Assembly (NCBI RefSeq): GCF_002960625.1
Contig: NZ_POJH01000055.1
Span: forward strand, 18,650 to 82,649
DNA length: 64,000 nucleotides
From: Streptococcus suis
GTDB taxonomy: Bacteria; Bacillota; Bacilli; Lactobacillales; Streptococcaceae
Direction of reading: 5' to 3'
In this document: piece after piece, positions 18,280 through 27,424 of the stretch
Numbering within the stretch: position 1 is the first letter of the stretch
Layout: the number at the start of each line of letters is the position of its first letter
Position numbers and translations under genes: made by a program
The notes under the pieces: model-generated
Told to the model about the DNA's origin: nothing
Databases searched by the model: none
The model's input: the letters and a program-made list of their open reading frames with translations, nothing else

Positions 18280-19356
18280 TTATCTTGCCTGGAAGCCATC
18301 CATCAAATCCATAAATTCATCAAAGAGATAGCTAGCATCATGTGGACCAGGTGCTGCATCCGGATGGAATTGAACAGAGAAACCTGGGTGGTACTTGTGA
18401 CGTACCCCTTCAACTGATTTGTCATTGATTTCCTCATGTGTAATCATCAAACACTCTGGCAAATCTTCACGAGCAACAGCATAACCGTGGTTCTGACTGG
18501 TAAAATCTACTCGACCAGTCGCAATTTCACGAACCGCATGGTTAAATCCTCGATGCCCGAACTTCATCTTGTAAGTTGTAGCACCATTGGCCTTGGCGAA
18601 GAGTTGGTGCCCCATACAGATACCAAAAATTGGAATTTTTCCAAGAATGCCCCGAATCATGTCCAAAGCTTCTGGAACATCATCTGGGTTACCAGGACCG
18701 TTTGACAGCATGACACCGTCTGGATTAAGAGCCAATATTTCTTCTGCTGTCGTATCGTAAGGAACAACCGTCACATTGCAATCGCGTTTTGCTAATTCAC
18801 GAAGAATCGAATGTTTCAAGCCAAAATCAACCAGCACAACACTACGGCCAATTCCAGGCGCAGGATAGGCTGTTTTGGTAGATACTTGCTGGATGTTGTT
18901 GGTTGGCAAAACGGTCGCCCTCAGCTGATCCGTCAAATGCTCAACGGAATCACCAACATTTGCTAAGGTGGCCTTCATGGTACCGTGTTTGCGAATAATT
19001 TTAGTCAAGGCGCGTGTATCAATTCCAGAAATAGCTGGAATTTTCTTAGCCTTTAAAAATTCATCCAAAGTCATCTGGTTACGCCAGTTACTTGCCCTAC
19101 GAGCCCATTCACTAACCACAACCCCCTTACAGGTCGGATTAATGGATTCATAATCATCTCGATTGATCCCGTAATTTCCAACTAAAGGATAGGTAAAGGT
19201 TAAAATCTGACCATTATAGGACTGGTCTGTGATTGATTCCTGATAACCAGTCATTCCAGTCGAGAAAACCAACTCACCAGTCACATCAATATCAGCACCA
19301 AAGGCCTCACCTTCAAAAATAGTACCATCTTCCAAAATTAAACGTCTTTTTGACAT
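18280..19356 (-). CDS. carA: Carbamoyl-phosphate synthase small subunit
   Basis: The 358-residue protein has the N-terminal CPSase small domain (1-150) and a C-terminal class I glutamine amidotransferase: Cys nucleophile in [10 protein letters not shown] (about 240) and His/Glu region in [14 protein letters not shown] (about 325-340). It supplies ammonia from glutamine to CarB. It lies between pyrB and carB, with ~490-530 bp structured spacers on both sides, which is unusual for an operon. No Shine-Dalgarno precedes its ATG. Confidence 0.97.
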   Translation of the reverse strand: MSKRRLILEDGTIFEGEAFGADIDVTGELVFSTGMTGYQESITDQSYNGQILTFTYPLVGNYGINRDDYESINPTCKGVVVSEWARRASNWRNQMTLDEFLKAKKIPAISGIDTRALTKIIRKHGTMKATLANVGDSVEHLTDQLRATVLPTNNIQQVSTKTAYPAPGIGRSVVLVDFGLKHSILRELAKRDCNVTVVPYDTTAEEILALNPDGVMLSNGPGNPDDVPEALDMIRGILGKIPIFGICMGHQLFAKANGATTYKMKFGHRGFNHAVREIATGRVDFTSQNHGYAVAREDLPECLMITHEEINDKSVEGVRHKYHPGFSVQFHPDAAPGPHDASYLFDEFMDLMDGFQAR

Positions 19357-19372
19357 AATAATAAGATATTAA

Positions 19373-19462
19373 GGGCGTTAAACGGACACAGTCAAAATAG
19401 GAGTTTGACCAAGAACGTTTGCGTTCGAGGAAAAACTATCTTTTTGACCCAGTCCGTAGCCC
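19373..19462 (-). promoter_or_regulatory. carA leader stem
   Basis: As RNA the 5' arm reads GGGC, CGGAC, GTCAAAA-complement and the 3' arm TTTTGAC, GTCCG, GCCC: 16 pairs with two small internal loops, the last pair 16 bp from the carA ATG. A GAACG-TTTG-CGTTC hairpin lies in the terminal loop. The layout equals the carB leader. Confidence 0.65.
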
Positions 19463-19496
19463 GAATTCAGTTACAAATCCGAGCAACAGAACACCC

Positions 19497-19825
19497 CTTC
19501 TCCTTTCTATTCGTCGCCTCTCTGAGCGACATTAAATAAGATAAGTCCGACGCCGTAAGGTTTAGCTCGATATTAGGTAAACCTTACGGCTAGTGTCAGA
19601 GGTAGCAAAGGTCCCATAGGACTTTGCGTAGAAGGACACATGCCTTGCATGTAGTCCGACTTGCTCTGACCGACGTGAGAAAATGGATTCGATAATAATC
19701 CATTTTCGAGCTAGTGCAAGGAATAGCCTGACCTCCATAGAGGCAGGCGTAGGGAAATGAGTTGCTTGCAACCATTGACCAGTCCCTTGCCTTTCTATTC
19801 GTCGCCTCTATTGGCGACATTAAGT
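19497..19825. repeat. Hairpin-rich intergenic repeat, copy B (pyrB-carA)
   Basis: Second copy of the 330-bp element. The first hairpin in plus orientation (19510-19531) is identical to copy A; the last (19801-19818, GTCGCC-loop-GGCGAC) differs in loop and stem. On the RNA strand the hairpin nearest carA carries CAGAGAGGC, also found in the PyrR-binding loop in front of pyrR. Confidence 0.8.
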
Positions 19826-19845
19826 AAGATAAGTCTAATAAATTC

Positions 19846-20769
19846 TTAAGCCTTACCATTAACAATGGCTTCCAAAATCGCCATCCGGACAAATACACCA
19901 TTCTGCATTTGTCGGACGATGCGTGATTTTGGTGCCTCTACTAAATGGTCATCAATTTCTACATCACGATTGACAGGGGCTGGGTGCATGACAATAGCCC
20001 TATCTTTCAAACGTTTGTAACGTTCCTCTGTCAAACCATGAAGGCGATTGTAGGTTTCTTTCGAAAAACCACCATCACCATCATGGCGCTCGTGTTGCAC
20101 ACGAAGCAACATCAAGACATCTACTTTCTCAACAATATCATCAATATTCAAATGTTGACCATAAACATCAAATTCCTCTGCATACCACTCTTCTGGTCCA
20201 GCAAAGTAAATTTCAGCGCCCAAACGCTTCAAAATTTGCATATTGGACTTGGCAACCCGTGAGTGTGTAATATCACCAGCAATGGCAATCTTCAAGCCCT
20301 CAAAGGTTCCAAATTCTTCATATATAGTCATCAAGTCAAGCAAGGATTGGCTTGGGTGTTGCCCAGAACCGTCACCACCATTGACAATAGAAGTCTGAAT
20401 GGTAGGGCTATCAATCAACTGCTTGTAGTAATCTACTTCAGAGTGACGAATGACACAGATGTCGACCCCCAAGGCTGACATGGTCAAAATTGTATCATAC
20501 AAGGTTTCACCCTTATTGACCGAACTGGTACGCGCATCAAAGTCAATCATACCCATATCCAAACGAAGCTCTGCCATTTCAAAAGACTTGTGGGTCCTAG
20601 TCGAATCCTCAAAGAATAGGTTGGAAGCATAATACTTCCTATCCAACTCTACCCGCTCCCCATTTTTGAAAGCAATTCCTCTCTGAATAAGCCCGAGCAC
20701 TTCCTCATTTGAAAGAGTTTCCATAGTAACCAAGTGTTTGAGTGAAACTTTACCATTTGTAATTGTCAT
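19846..20769 (-). CDS. pyrB: Aspartate carbamoyltransferase catalytic subunit
   Basis: The 307-residue protein shows the carbamoyl-phosphate site [16 protein letters not shown] (about 52-67), the HPSQSLLD motif and [11 protein letters not shown] (about 262). It condenses carbamoyl phosphate with aspartate, the committed step of pyrimidine synthesis. It follows pyrR by 55 bp and precedes carA, so carbamoyl phosphate production and use are in one operon. No regulatory PyrI is seen. Confidence 0.97.
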   Translation of the reverse strand: MTITNGKVSLKHLVTMETLSNEEVLGLIQRGIAFKNGERVELDRKYYASNLFFEDSTRTHKSFEMAELRLDMGMIDFDARTSSVNKGETLYDTILTMSALGVDICVIRHSEVDYYKQLIDSPTIQTSIVNGGDGSGQHPSQSLLDLMTIYEEFGTFEGLKIAIAGDITHSRVAKSNMQILKRLGAEIYFAGPEEWYAEEFDVYGQHLNIDDIVEKVDVLMLLRVQHERHDGDGGFSKETYNRLHGLTEERYKRLKDRAIVMHPAPVNRDVEIDDHLVEAPKSRIVRQMQNGVFVRMAILEAIVNGKA

Positions 20770-20824
20770 GACGATACCTGCCTTTATGATATAGATGTAG
20801 AATATTGAGTTGAAAAATAAACGA

Positions 20825-21490
<666 letters not shown>

Positions 21491-21562
21491 TAGCACAATT
21501 TTTCTACCTAGACAAATTCTTACAGTAAAAAAATTGACAATCTTCGGATTTTGCTGAGAATG

Positions 21563-22198
21563 TTACTTGTTTAGCAGACCACGACGGACAGTAACGGATT
21601 TTACACCAGTCAAAACAAATCCAAAAACCAGATAGGCTACGAAAATCGTGCCTGCATAGGTCAGTACATAAGGCCATCCATATTTGGGAACATTGAGGAA
21701 GAAATAGGCAAAGGGACTGTCCTTAGCATCAGGGATAGGAATTTTGATAAAAAGACCATTAACAAGCCCAAAAATCATGTAGAGAACTGGCAAAAGTGTC
21801 CACCAAATCGGGTCAAACCACTTGTACTGTTGCTGACGGTCGACAAGTAGGGTATCTAACAAGAAATAAATCGGAACAATATAGTGGCATAGCATGTTTT
21901 CCACTCGCCAAAAATCATCTGCAAGAGGTGCCAACATCAAGTGATAGACCACACAGGTAATCATAATAGACATGGTTACCGCAGCCTTTATACGAAGAAA
22001 ACGAGGAGCCTGTAAATCCTCACCCTTCTTCATGGCAAGCACCATATAAACCGCAAAGACAGATACCAAGAGGTTTGAAAGCACCGTATAGTACATAAGC
22101 ATACCGATACCGTACTTTACAATCTCCAAGACCGTTCCTGTAATAGCCAAAACTGCCAACAAGCACCGACTATAGAATAAAATAGTTTGACTCTTCAT
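21563..22198 (-). CDS. Pr6Pr family membrane protein
   Basis: The 211-residue protein has six hydrophobic segments. The pattern (SRCLLAVLAITGTVLEI, a YYTVLSNLLVS helix, a MLCHYIVPIYFLLD helix and WTLLPVLYMIFGLVNG) matches the Pr6Pr/FAR-17a-like bacterial membrane family, of unknown function. It is alone between the pyr leader and a terminator. Confidence 0.75.
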   Translation of the reverse strand: MKSQTILFYSRCLLAVLAITGTVLEIVKYGIGMLMYYTVLSNLLVSVFAVYMVLAMKKGEDLQAPRFLRIKAAVTMSIMITCVVYHLMLAPLADDFWRVENMLCHYIVPIYFLLDTLLVDRQQQYKWFDPIWWTLLPVLYMIFGLVNGLFIKIPIPDAKDSPFAYFFLNVPKYGWPYVLTYAGTIFVAYLVFGFVLTGVKSVTVRRGLLNK

Positions 22199-22214
22199 AT
22201 TATCCTTTCAAAGA

Positions 22215-22242
22215 CGACAAAAGACTGGATTGACCAGTCCTT
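22215..22242 (-). terminator. Terminator after the PhnA-like gene
   Basis: On the minus strand GACTGG-TCAAT-CCAGTC is followed by TTTTGTC, just after the zinc-ribbon gene's stop codon. Confidence 0.75.
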
Positions 22243-22246
22243 TCTC

Positions 22247-22585
22247 TTAGATTTTTTTCACAAATTCTGATTTTAACTTCATGGCACCAAAACCATCGAT
22301 TTTACAGTCAATATTGTGGTCACCCTCAACGATACGGATACCTTTCACGCGTGTACCTTGTTTCAAGTCTTTAGGCGCACCCTTGACTTTCAAGTCCTTA
22401 ATCAGAGTTACCGTGTCGCCATCCGCCAAACGATTACCGTTCGCATCAATTGCAACAGGTCCACTTTCTTCCTCAGCTAGATCCGCTGGGTTCCACTCAT
22501 AAGCACACTCAGGGCAGACCAAAAGGGCGCCGTCTTCATAGACATACTCAGAATGACATTTTGGACAATTTGGTAAAGTTTCCAT
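22247..22585 (-). CDS. Zinc-ribbon protein of the PhnA/YjdM family
   Basis: The 112-residue protein has two CxxC pairs (CPKCHSEY and CPECAYEW, within the first 30 residues) forming a zinc ribbon, then the conserved [15 protein letters not shown] barrel of the PhnA/YjdM family. Despite the historic name it is not known to act in phosphonate use. Small, cytoplasmic and monocistronic. Confidence 0.85.
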   Translation of the reverse strand: METLPNCPKCHSEYVYEDGALLVCPECAYEWNPADLAEEESGPVAIDANGNRLADGDTVTLIKDLKVKGAPKDLKQGTRVKGIRIVEGDHNIDCKIDGFGAMKLKSEFVKKI

Positions 22586-22665
22586 ATTTTTTCATACTCC
22601 TTACATTTTTATCGTCTACTAGTATAGCATTTGTTGGGAAAATGGGCAAGATGAACAGGTTTTCA

Positions 22666-23562
22666 TCAGCCATTTGACTGACGCAGTTTTTCAAGCGTTT
22701 CTTGGAAAATAGCTGGCGCTTCTGCCGTAAACTCCACTACTTCCCCAGTTCTCGGATGGGTAAATCCAAGCGTTCTGGCATGAAGAAACTGACCATGTCC
22801 CTTTAGGGTCTTTCTAGGACCGTAGGCCTCATCCCCTGCTACTGGATGACCGATATAAGCCATGTGAACACGTATTTGATGTGTCCGACCGGTTTCCAAG
22901 GTCAATTCTAACAAGGTATAATCCCCAAAACGCTCCAAAACTTGAAAACGTGTCACAGCTTCTTTCCCTTTGGCTGTAACAGCCTGTTTCTTGCGGTCTT
23001 TCTCAGAACGCCCAATCGGTGCCTCAATCATTCCACGGTCATTTGGCAGGTTTCCATGAACAATTGCCCAATATTTACGAAGCGACTTTTTGTCTTTTAA
23101 TTCAGCAGCCAGCTTGGTATGAGCATCATCGTTTTTAGCAATCATGAGCAAGCCAGATGTATCCTTGTCAATCCGATGGACAATTCCAGGTCGAAGAACA
23201 CCATTGATGCCTGATAAATCCTTGACATGATGCAAAAGAGCATTGACCAGTGTACCAGATGTGTGGCCCGCAGATGGGTGAACAACCATCCCTTGAGGTT
23301 TATTGACCACAGCCACATCCGCATCCTGATAGACAATTTCTAAGGGAATGTCTTCCGCTACATAGTCAATTTCTTCTACTTCTGGCACCTGATAGGTTAG
23401 GATGTCACCAGCCTGCACACTATATTTGGCTTTTTTGGGTTGTCCATTAACCAAAACCTGACCATTTTTAATCTGTTCATTGGCAACTGAACGGGACAAA
23501 TCTGTCAAATCCGCCAAGGCCTTGTCCAAACGAATGCCACCAATCTCAACTCTTACTTCCAT
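22666..23562 (-). CDS. rluD: RluD-family 23S rRNA pseudouridine synthase
   Basis: The 298-residue protein has an N-terminal S4 RNA-binding domain (IRLDKALADLTDLSRS) and the pseudouridine synthase motif HRIDKDTSGLLMIAKN with the catalytic Asp (about 138). It modifies 23S rRNA uridines. The start overlaps lspA by 17 bp, the usual Firmicute lspA-rluD pair. Confidence 0.93.
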   Translation of the reverse strand: MEVRVEIGGIRLDKALADLTDLSRSVANEQIKNGQVLVNGQPKKAKYSVQAGDILTYQVPEVEEIDYVAEDIPLEIVYQDADVAVVNKPQGMVVHPSAGHTSGTLVNALLHHVKDLSGINGVLRPGIVHRIDKDTSGLLMIAKNDDAHTKLAAELKDKKSLRKYWAIVHGNLPNDRGMIEAPIGRSEKDRKKQAVTAKGKEAVTRFQVLERFGDYTLLELTLETGRTHQIRVHMAYIGHPVAGDEAYGPRKTLKGHGQFLHARTLGFTHPRTGEVVEFTAEAPAIFQETLEKLRQSNG

Positions 23563-24010
23563 TACTCTCTTCTTTCATGATACAAATAAACAAAATACCA
23601 ACACCGACAGACAAACACATATCCGCCACATTAAATACTGGGAAACTGATAAAATCCAAGTGGAACATATCCACTACATAACCAAGACGAATTCGATCAA
23701 TAAAATTCCCCAGAGCTCCAGCAATCATCAAAGCCAGGCTAAACAAGGTCCATAGGTTACCCTTGATTTGCTTCACATAATACCAAATCAAACCGGTCAC
23801 AGCTACAATTGTTACAATCGTGAAAAACCACTGCTGATTTTGTAAGATGGACCAAGCCGCTCCATAATTGCGTAAATAGGCCAAACTCATAAATCCTGGA
23901 AGAAATGGCTCAACCGTATCTAATTCAATATTGGCAACTGTCCAAGCCTTAACAAGCTGGTCAACAGCTATCAAAATAACTGCCAGAATTGGAAATCCAA
24001 ACTTTCTCAT
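23546..24010 (-). CDS. lspA: Lipoprotein signal peptidase (signal peptidase II)
   Basis: I chose ATG 24010 (MRKFGFPILAV) with AAAGG upstream, giving 154 residues. Four membrane segments and the two catalytic aspartates of the aspartic peptidase (GNFIDRIRLGYVVD and FNVADMC) are present. It removes the signal peptide of prolipoproteins in the cell membrane. It lies 1 bp after the LysR gene's end and overlaps rluD. Confidence 0.95.
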   Translation of the reverse strand: MRKFGFPILAVILIAVDQLVKAWTVANIELDTVEPFLPGFMSLAYLRNYGAAWSILQNQQWFFTIVTIVAVTGLIWYYVKQIKGNLWTLFSLALMIAGALGNFIDRIRLGYVVDMFHLDFISFPVFNVADMCLSVGVGILFICIMKEESNGSKS

Positions 24011-24011
24011 A

Positions 24012-24917
24012 CTAACCTTTCTTCGCATCAAAATATTGATGCATCATTTCAATAAAATCTAAAGCACATTGGCTTAATTCTCCATCAGCTCGTTTGACAT
24101 AGACCATGCGATTATCAATTTGATCTTTAATTGGAATGACCGTAATCCCGTTCACACTTTCACTATCTAGGAAGCCAGAGCCTGTCGCATAGGCATCGGT
24201 CCGCTCCAAAATGCCATTCAAAGTTGCTCGGTCAGTTACATCAAAAGTAACAGACGAGTCTGACGTATCAATCAAATTTTCAGAGTAGTAAAGATAAGCT
24301 TCTTTTTCCTGAGTAAATCGAACCGTCGGAAGACCAACTAAATCATTCAACTCAACCTCAGACTTGCTTGTCAAAGGATGGTCTTTACGGACATAGATAT
24401 GGGTCTGAAAGGCTATCAGGTCCTCCACTTCTAACTTGAGCTTTTCCAATTTCTGCATAATGCCTTTTGTATTGCGACCATTCAGATAAATAATCCCTAG
24501 TTCGCTATATCCTTGGGCCACTTCATCTAAAATTTGAACTGTTGTTGATTCAAAAATTCGAAGGTTTTTATACTGAGGATGCTCCTTAGAGAATGTTGTA
24601 ATTAAAGGTGGCAAGAAATCATAATGCTGGCTGGAAATAGAAAAGATTTTCTCACCTTCTTCAGCTTGTAAATAGCGATTTTCAAACTGGTCAAAGCCCT
24701 TAACCAAGGCTTGAGCTTTTTCATAAAAATCCATGCCTTCTTTGGTTAGAAAGGTTCCCGAACTGGTCCGATTAAAAATCTGAAAACCAATCTCTTTTTC
24801 CAAGTCACGAATGGAAATGGACAGACTAGGCTGGGACACATACATTTTCTCTGCCGCCTCTCGAAATGTACCACTGTTTGCAATGGCAACAACATACCGT
24901 AATTGTTGAATATTCAT
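24012..24917 (-). CDS. LysR-family transcriptional regulator
   Basis: I chose ATG 24917 (MNIQQLRYVVAIANSGT) after AAGGGCAAG, giving 301 residues. The N-terminal winged helix contains FREAAEKMYVSQPSLSISIRDLEKEI; the rest is the two-lobed effector domain, which looks like the CysB/sulfur-metabolism type but the ligand cannot be told. TATAAT at 24949-24954 (minus) may be its -10. It is the first chromosomal gene left of the prophage. Confidence 0.85.
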   Translation of the reverse strand: MNIQQLRYVVAIANSGTFREAAEKMYVSQPSLSISIRDLEKEIGFQIFNRTSSGTFLTKEGMDFYEKAQALVKGFDQFENRYLQAEEGEKIFSISSQHYDFLPPLITTFSKEHPQYKNLRIFESTTVQILDEVAQGYSELGIIYLNGRNTKGIMQKLEKLKLEVEDLIAFQTHIYVRKDHPLTSKSEVELNDLVGLPTVRFTQEKEAYLYYSENLIDTSDSSVTFDVTDRATLNGILERTDAYATGSGFLDSESVNGITVIPIKDQIDNRMVYVKRADGELSQCALDFIEMMHQYFDAKKG

Positions 24918-25046
24918 TATCTTGCCCTTTCTCAATTCTTATTTTTCTATTATAACACAGATTCGATGCAACACGATGAGTAAATTCCATTAGTCTCACC
25001 GTTCCTAATGTCAATTTACTGGTCAATACGTCTACTATAATGTTCT

Positions 25047-25147
25047 TGGGTATCAAAACAAAAAAAACAGGCCTTCCGAAATCTCGGAAAGCCTATTGTT
25101 AAGCCATTTTCAGACTTATTTTGCGATTGGGTAAACAGATACTTGTT
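25047..25147. repeat. attL (duplicate of the rpmA 3' end)
   Basis: Matches 62977-63076 except for one extra A in a run of eight; 87 bp (25061-25147) are exact. It carries the last ten codons of rpmA ([10 protein letters not shown]), the stop, and the rpmA terminator. It is non-coding here. It begins with GGGTATCA. Confidence 0.93.
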
Positions 25148-25251
25148 GAATATAATAATCAAAACGTATTCTTCAATACCCTTAAAATCCTTAATAAATC
25201 AACATTTTAACTTCTAAAACATCCTCCCAAAAGACCATATTCAATAATTAT

Positions 25252-25271
25252 GGGTATCATTTTGGGTATCA
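25252..25271 (+). promoter_or_regulatory. Pair of GGGTATCA repeats near attL
   Basis: GGGTATCA-TTTT-GGGTATCA. The same octamer pair with the same 12-bp period occurs at the other phage end (62966-62985). They are candidate integrase arm-binding sites. Confidence 0.45.
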
Positions 25272-25302
25272 AAAAAAAGCCCCCGGCAATCGCTGAGGGG
25301 CT
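25272..25302 (-). terminator. Terminator after the PBECR4 gene
   Basis: On the minus strand AGCCCCTC-AGCGATTGCC-GGGGGCT is followed by TTTTTTTT, right after the stop codon. Confidence 0.85.
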
Positions 25303-25816
25303 ACAACCAAACTATATCTGTTATTTTTGTTTTTCTAACTCTAGTATATTTTCTAGCCGAAGATTCATGGAGTGTAACTAATCTATAAAATCCGCTCTTA
25401 TCTCTTCTTAAGCCTAAAACCTTTACATTACGATTATCTCCCTCAAAGAAAACCAAGTCAAGATTCATGCTATTCTTTGACAAATCTTTTCTAATGACGC
25501 AATATTCCGTCGCCTGCTTCATAAAAATTTCGGCGATAAATGGGTATAAGGCAACTCTACGAGTTACTTCTCTATAACTTGGCAAACTCTTAAAATCGGA
25601 CAAATTAAATTTTCCGCTTTCAATCTGCGACAACGTCCGACTAGCATAGTCACTTGTTATTTTGTGCAAACCGAAAAGATGGTGCAAATCCGTCGCTTGA
25701 AAATGTACAATGAGGTTTGTTAAGTCACTATAATTAGTGGATACTTGGCATGATTTTCCGACAAAATTTTTCCGATAATCTTTAACAAGTTCTCTTAATT
25801 CCACACAAGACTCCAT
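25301..25816 (-). CDS. PBECR4-like phage protein
   Basis: I chose ATG 25816 (MESCVELRELVKDYRKN), 171 residues, although no Shine-Dalgarno precedes it; a terminator ends only 5 bp upstream and the ATG lies in a TATAATGG sequence, so it may be read from a nearly leaderless transcript or by read-through. LIVHFQATDLHHLFGLHK (about 36-53) is the mark of PBECR4, a family proposed to be nuclease-like toxins (barnase/EndoU/colicin/RelE superfamily). Position next to attL fits a lysogenic conversion gene. Confidence 0.6.
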   Translation of the reverse strand: MESCVELRELVKDYRKNFVGKSCQVSTNYSDLTNLIVHFQATDLHHLFGLHKITSDYASRTLSQIESGKFNLSDFKSLPSYREVTRRVALYPFIAEIFMKQATEYCVIRKDLSKNSMNLDLVFFEGDNRNVKVLGLRRDKSGFYRLVTLHESSARKYTRVRKTKITDIVWL

Positions 25817-25820
25817 TATA

Positions 25821-25860
25821 AAAATAAAAAAGCGCTGAGCAAGTTTCAACCCTTGCTCAG
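25821..25860 (-). terminator. Terminator directly upstream of the PBECR4 gene
   Basis: On the minus strand CTGAGCAAG-GGTTGAAA-CTTGCTCAG is followed by CGCTTTTTTATTTTT. It ends the leader RNA that starts near 26044. Confidence 0.85.
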
Positions 25861-26080
25861 GTTAACGATTAGTGGTGGCAAGTCACTAACTCCCCTTAGT
25901 GCTTCTTAGGCTTATCACCAGGGAACAGTTTTAAAGCTCTGCCAAGCCATATAGAGCGCTTCACTATATGTCTGTGTCACCACAGATAAAGCCGAGATGG
26001 TTAGAAAGGAGGTGATGAACGGAATTTCATCTATTTTCTTAACCACGTACATTATTTCACAACTTATCATAACTTGTCAA
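25840..26080 (-). ncRNA. Leader or antisense RNA with consensus promoter
   Basis: TTGACA (26075-26080), 18 bp, AATAAT (26051-26056) with an upstream TGA predict a minus-strand start near 26044. The RNA would run about 200 nt to the terminator at 25821-25860. It contains ATCACCTCCTTTCTAA, the complement of the mini-ORF's ribosome binding site and identical to the end of 16S rRNA. No ORF is seen. It could be an antisense antitoxin or an attenuated leader of the PBECR4 gene. Confidence 0.5.
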
Positions 26081-26137
26081 GAAAAATCTTCGCAAATAAA
26101 AAAACCAGCAGACCGCTGGGCTGAAAATTCTATTTAA
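26015..26137 (+). CDS. Mini-ORF with perfect Shine-Dalgarno (possible type I toxin)
   Basis: AGAAAGGAGGTGATG at 26003-26017 pairs with 12 bases of the 16S tail. The 40-residue product begins MNGISSIFLTTYIISQLIIT (one hydrophobic segment) and continues with a charged tail. Its 3' end overlaps the endolysin terminator. No clear plus-strand promoter is visible. The strong site plus an overlapping antisense RNA resembles type I toxin-antitoxin loci, but the sequence matches no family I know. Confidence 0.4.
   Translation: MNGISSIFLTTYIISQLIITCQEKSSQIKKPADRWAENSI
26098..26119 (-). terminator. Terminator after the endolysin gene
   Basis: On the minus strand CCAGC-GGTCT-GCTGG is followed by TTTTTTT, 11 bp past the lysin stop codon. 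Confidence 0.85.
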
Positions 26138-26867
26138 ATGTACCCCACGCATCACCATAGCGTTTGCCGTCTTTGGTTGGTCCAGTGCCCACATAATTGC
26201 GTAGGCCTGACCGTCCGATGTACGACACCCAGACATGGCCGTTAGCGTCAATTATGACTGTGTCGTAGTCAAATGATTCGCCACGCTTGTATACTGCTAC
26301 AATCTCACCAGATGTGCTAGGTGCACGACGTACGTTAATTGCATCTACCGTGACAGTCATGGTGCCCGTCTCACGATAGGAACGAGAGCCTGCAAGGTTG
26401 GGTGCTGACTGTGCAACCGTTCCTGGCGGTGTGATATAATGCACGACTTGTTGACGATAGCTAGCAGCACTGTAAAAGTTTCGGATCGGATAGCGTTTAC
26501 CACCATAGTTTTGCTCTAAGATGGTCAACCTATCTCCATCCACTGCCTCAACGATTACCACATGCCCATACGGGTTGCCCGGTGTCGCACCCAAGGTCAC
26601 AATCTGACCTGCTTTAAATGGACCAGATGTGGATACCGTCCAACCATTCGCTTGCCAATTATATGCAGAGCCGATGTTTTTAGCTGAGATTGTATCCCCG
26701 ATAGCACCGCTGACCCAGCCCACACCAGCACCCAGCCCAACCGTCGCATCTGGGCTAATCATGCGCTCGTACCAACTGGCCAGAGCGTAGCATTCGCCGT
26801 TACCGACGGATATGCCGGACCCAACTTGAGCACGGACGTTATTTAAGGCTTCATTTACTGTTGTCAT
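26130..26867 (-). CDS. Endolysin: CHAP domain plus SH3b
   Basis: I chose ATG 26867 (MTTVNEALNNVRAQVG) after AAAGGAAGATAAAT. The 245-residue protein has an N-terminal CHAP amidase/endopeptidase domain with Cys in GNGECYALASWYE (about 26) and His in YGHVVIVEAVDG (about 99), and a C-terminal bacterial SH3-like wall-binding domain (about 165-235, DAINVRRAPSTSGEIVAVYK). This is the layout of S. suis phage lysins. It lacks a signal peptide, so release depends on the holin upstream. Confidence 0.92.
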   Translation of the reverse strand: MTTVNEALNNVRAQVGSGISVGNGECYALASWYERMISPDATVGLGAGVGWVSGAIGDTISAKNIGSAYNWQANGWTVSTSGPFKAGQIVTLGATPGNPYGHVVIVEAVDGDRLTILEQNYGGKRYPIRNFYSAASYRQQVVHYITPPGTVAQSAPNLAGSRSYRETGTMTVTVDAINVRRAPSTSGEIVAVYKRGESFDYDTVIIDANGHVWVSYIGRSGLRNYVGTGPTKDGKRYGDAWGTFK

Positions 26868-26967
26868 ATTTATCTTCCTTTTCAAAATGGAAAGGAGCTA
26901 GCACCCACAAAATAGGCGTCATAGCTCCCAAAACAATAATAATCAAGATTGCTTTGATTGGTTTCAT
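26851..26967 (-). CDS. Small lysis-cassette membrane protein, 38 aa
   Basis: ATG 26967 overlaps the holin stop (ATGA), and its end overlaps the endolysin start by 17 bp. The product has a single membrane segment (ILIIIVLGAMTPILWVLA) and a charged tail, like the second holin or pinholin-type small proteins of Gram-positive phages. Confidence 0.6.
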   Translation of the reverse strand: MKPIKAILIIIVLGAMTPILWVLAPFHFEKEDKYDNSK

Positions 26968-27386
26968 TTGCCTTTACCAATCAACTTTTCAAAAGCTGCT
27001 GTCACGTTTTCAAATATTGAGGTGTCGCCCTTGGCTTTGCCGTAGTTCTCGATCAAGCTCTTAAAGGTCAAGATGAGATAGCCAACGTAGATTGTGTAGA
27101 GAAATGCCACACCCGTCTGTTCAGGCAACAAGACCGACATTGGAATCAACACGGTAAGCAAAATAATTCCCATCATCTTGCGAATCAGGCCGTTAATACC
27201 GATTTTAGACTTGTATTCGATGTCTGGGTTAATCATAGCGGCGAACGTGCCGGATAAAAAATCAACAATTTCCATAACGACGATTAGTCCTAATAGGAAT
27301 AGGACCAGACCGTCCTCTGTTGCGATTAGCTCGCGTAAGAAATCAAACATCCCATGTGGATGTGGTTGGATTGTTAGAAAATACAT
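26964..27386 (-). CDS. Phage holin
   Basis: The 140-residue protein has three to four membrane segments (LVLFLLGLIVVMEIVDFLSG, IILLTVLIPMSVLL and AFLYTIYVGYLILTF) and the IGINGLIRKM turn typical of the phage holin 4/toxin secretion family. It permeabilises the membrane for the endolysin. It is followed by coupled genes for the 38-residue protein and lysin. Confidence 0.9.
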   Translation of the reverse strand: MYFLTIQPHPHGMFDFLRELIATEDGLVLFLLGLIVVMEIVDFLSGTFAAMINPDIEYKSKIGINGLIRKMMGIILLTVLIPMSVLLPEQTGVAFLYTIYVGYLILTFKSLIENYGKAKGDTSIFENVTAAFEKLIGKGK

Positions 27387-27424
27387 TTGACACTCCTTTA
27401 TTATTTTAATTTACATTGCTTTTA

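Noticed and set aside
19562..19901. ORFs of 69 and 101 codons in the pyrB-carA spacer (and 62 codons at 18111)
   Set aside because: They run through the hairpin repeat, differ between the two repeat copies, and lack ribosome binding sites; the conserved unit is RNA structure.
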